A stretch of DNA of 8,599 nt from Paracoccaceae bacterium (GTDB taxonomy: Bacteria; Pseudomonadota; Alphaproteobacteria; Rhodobacterales; Rhodobacteraceae). A program made the translations under genes and the position numbers. The stretch spans positions 973 to 9,571 of the forward strand of contig DLZA01000343.1 of NCBI GenBank assembly GCA_003447515.1, read 5' to 3'. Below are positions 8,098 through 8,599 of the stretch, piece by piece. The stretch's first letter is position 1. Every line of letters begins with the position of its first letter. Below the pieces are notes generated by a model, which saw nothing but the letters and a program-made list of their open reading frames with translations, was not told the origin of the DNA and ran no database searches.

Positions 8098-8599
8098 ATG
8101 ATCAATATTTTATTTTCGGCCCACAATGAACTGTGGCCGCGATATCAGCCCGTGTTAGAAGCAGAGTTTGCTAAACAAAATTTACAGGTCAACCTTCTTA
8201 AGGAAACCAATTTTCCAGAAACGATTGACTATCTGATTTATGCGCCGACCCGTGTCGATGATGATTTGACGGTTTTTACCAACCTAAAACTTATCCAAAG
8301 CCTTTGGGCAGGGCCAGATAAGCTACTGAAAAACCCAACACTGACGCAGCCAATGGCACGGATGGTGGATGCTGGAATGACGCAAGGAATGATGGATTAT
8401 GTGTTCGGACATATCATGCGCCATCATTTGCAAACCGATAAATTTTTTCATGCAGATAAATGGTTAACGGATGTCACACTACCGCTTCCTTCAGAGCGTG
8501 TTGTGGCATTTTTGGGGATCGGGCAGCTCGGCATGGCTTGTGCCATAGCAGCACAAGAGTATGGTTTCAATGTGATCGGTTGGAGCCGCAAATTGAAAC
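8098..8599 (+). CDS. GhrA-like 2-hydroxyacid dehydrogenase (glyoxylate/hydroxypyruvate reductase type), partial
   Basis: ATG 8098 opens a frame that runs 167 codons to the window edge. AAGGA at 8088-8092, 5 nt upstream, is a good ribosome site that overlaps the rodA stop. Residues 1-100 resemble the substrate-binding half of GhrA-type D-isomer-specific dehydrogenases, with LIQSLWAGPDKLL (65-77) and the MARMVDAGMTQGMMDYV region (86-102). The nucleotide-binding domain begins at FLGIGQLG (138-145, GxGxxG), and GWSR (161-164) after strand 2 suggests NADPH preference. The catalytic Arg, Glu and His lie beyond the window. Such enzymes reduce glyoxylate or hydroxypyruvate, but the substrate cannot be settled here. 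Only 8 nt separate it from rodA, so co-transcription is likely. The biological reason for that linkage is unclear. Confidence 0.88.
   Translation, partial: MINILFSAHNELWPRYQPVLEAEFAKQNLQVNLLKETNFPETIDYLIYAPTRVDDDLTVFTNLKLIQSLWAGPDKLLKNPTLTQPMARMVDAGMTQGMMDYVFGHIMRHHLQTDKFFHADKWLTDVTLPLPSERVVAFLGIGQLGMACAIAAQEYGFNVIGWSRKLK

Overview
This 8.6 kb window looks like chromosome from an alphaproteobacterium, most likely a marine Rhodobacterales (Roseobacter-type) lineage with fairly low GC (high 40s percent by eye). The assignment rests on gene order (leuA, mreB-mreC-mreD-mrdA-rodA, then a GhrA-like dehydrogenase, with a C-factor-like SDR gene divergent from leuA) and on protein style, such as the alphaproteobacterial Cys/His cluster in PBP2. 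It was inferred from memory of the families, not from a database search. No mobile elements, CRISPR arrays, tRNA or rRNA genes were seen.

Layout: 1-360 is the 5' part of a short-chain dehydrogenase/reductase gene on the minus strand, cut by the window edge. 361-694 is a divergent intergenic region. It holds a candidate promoter and an ORF that is easily missed: a 27-codon leader peptide (519-602) with seven leucine codons ending in Ala-Leu-Leu-Leu-Leu-Ser-Arg-Leu, followed by a strong RNA hairpin (596-634). This is most simply read as a leucine-responsive attenuator for leuA. Unusually, the candidate -10 box places transcription start at about the A of the leader's ATG, so the leader may be translated from a leaderless RNA. 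695-2266 is complete leuA (2-isopropylmalate synthase).

2267-2576 is a 310-bp gap with no convincing gene. It must hold the control region of the cell-shape operon, and the clearest element in it is an AT-rich inverted repeat at 2376-2405. 2577-8089 is a tight elongasome operon on the plus strand. MreB is the actin-like scaffold, MreC and MreD are its membrane and periplasmic partners, PBP2 (mrdA) is the transpeptidase and RodA is the SEDS glycosyltransferase. mreC/mreD, mreD/mrdA and mrdA/rodA overlap by 1-4 nt, so translation is probably coupled. 8098-8599 is the 5' part of a GhrA-like 2-hydroxyacid dehydrogenase gene only 8 nt behind rodA and probably part of the same transcript.

All complete genes look intact and of normal family length. 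The item most worth follow-up is the leader peptide/attenuator upstream of leuA. Smaller points are two G8 homopolymer tracts (in mreB and directly at the mreD start), a probable metal site in PBP2, and the unexplained mreB upstream region.
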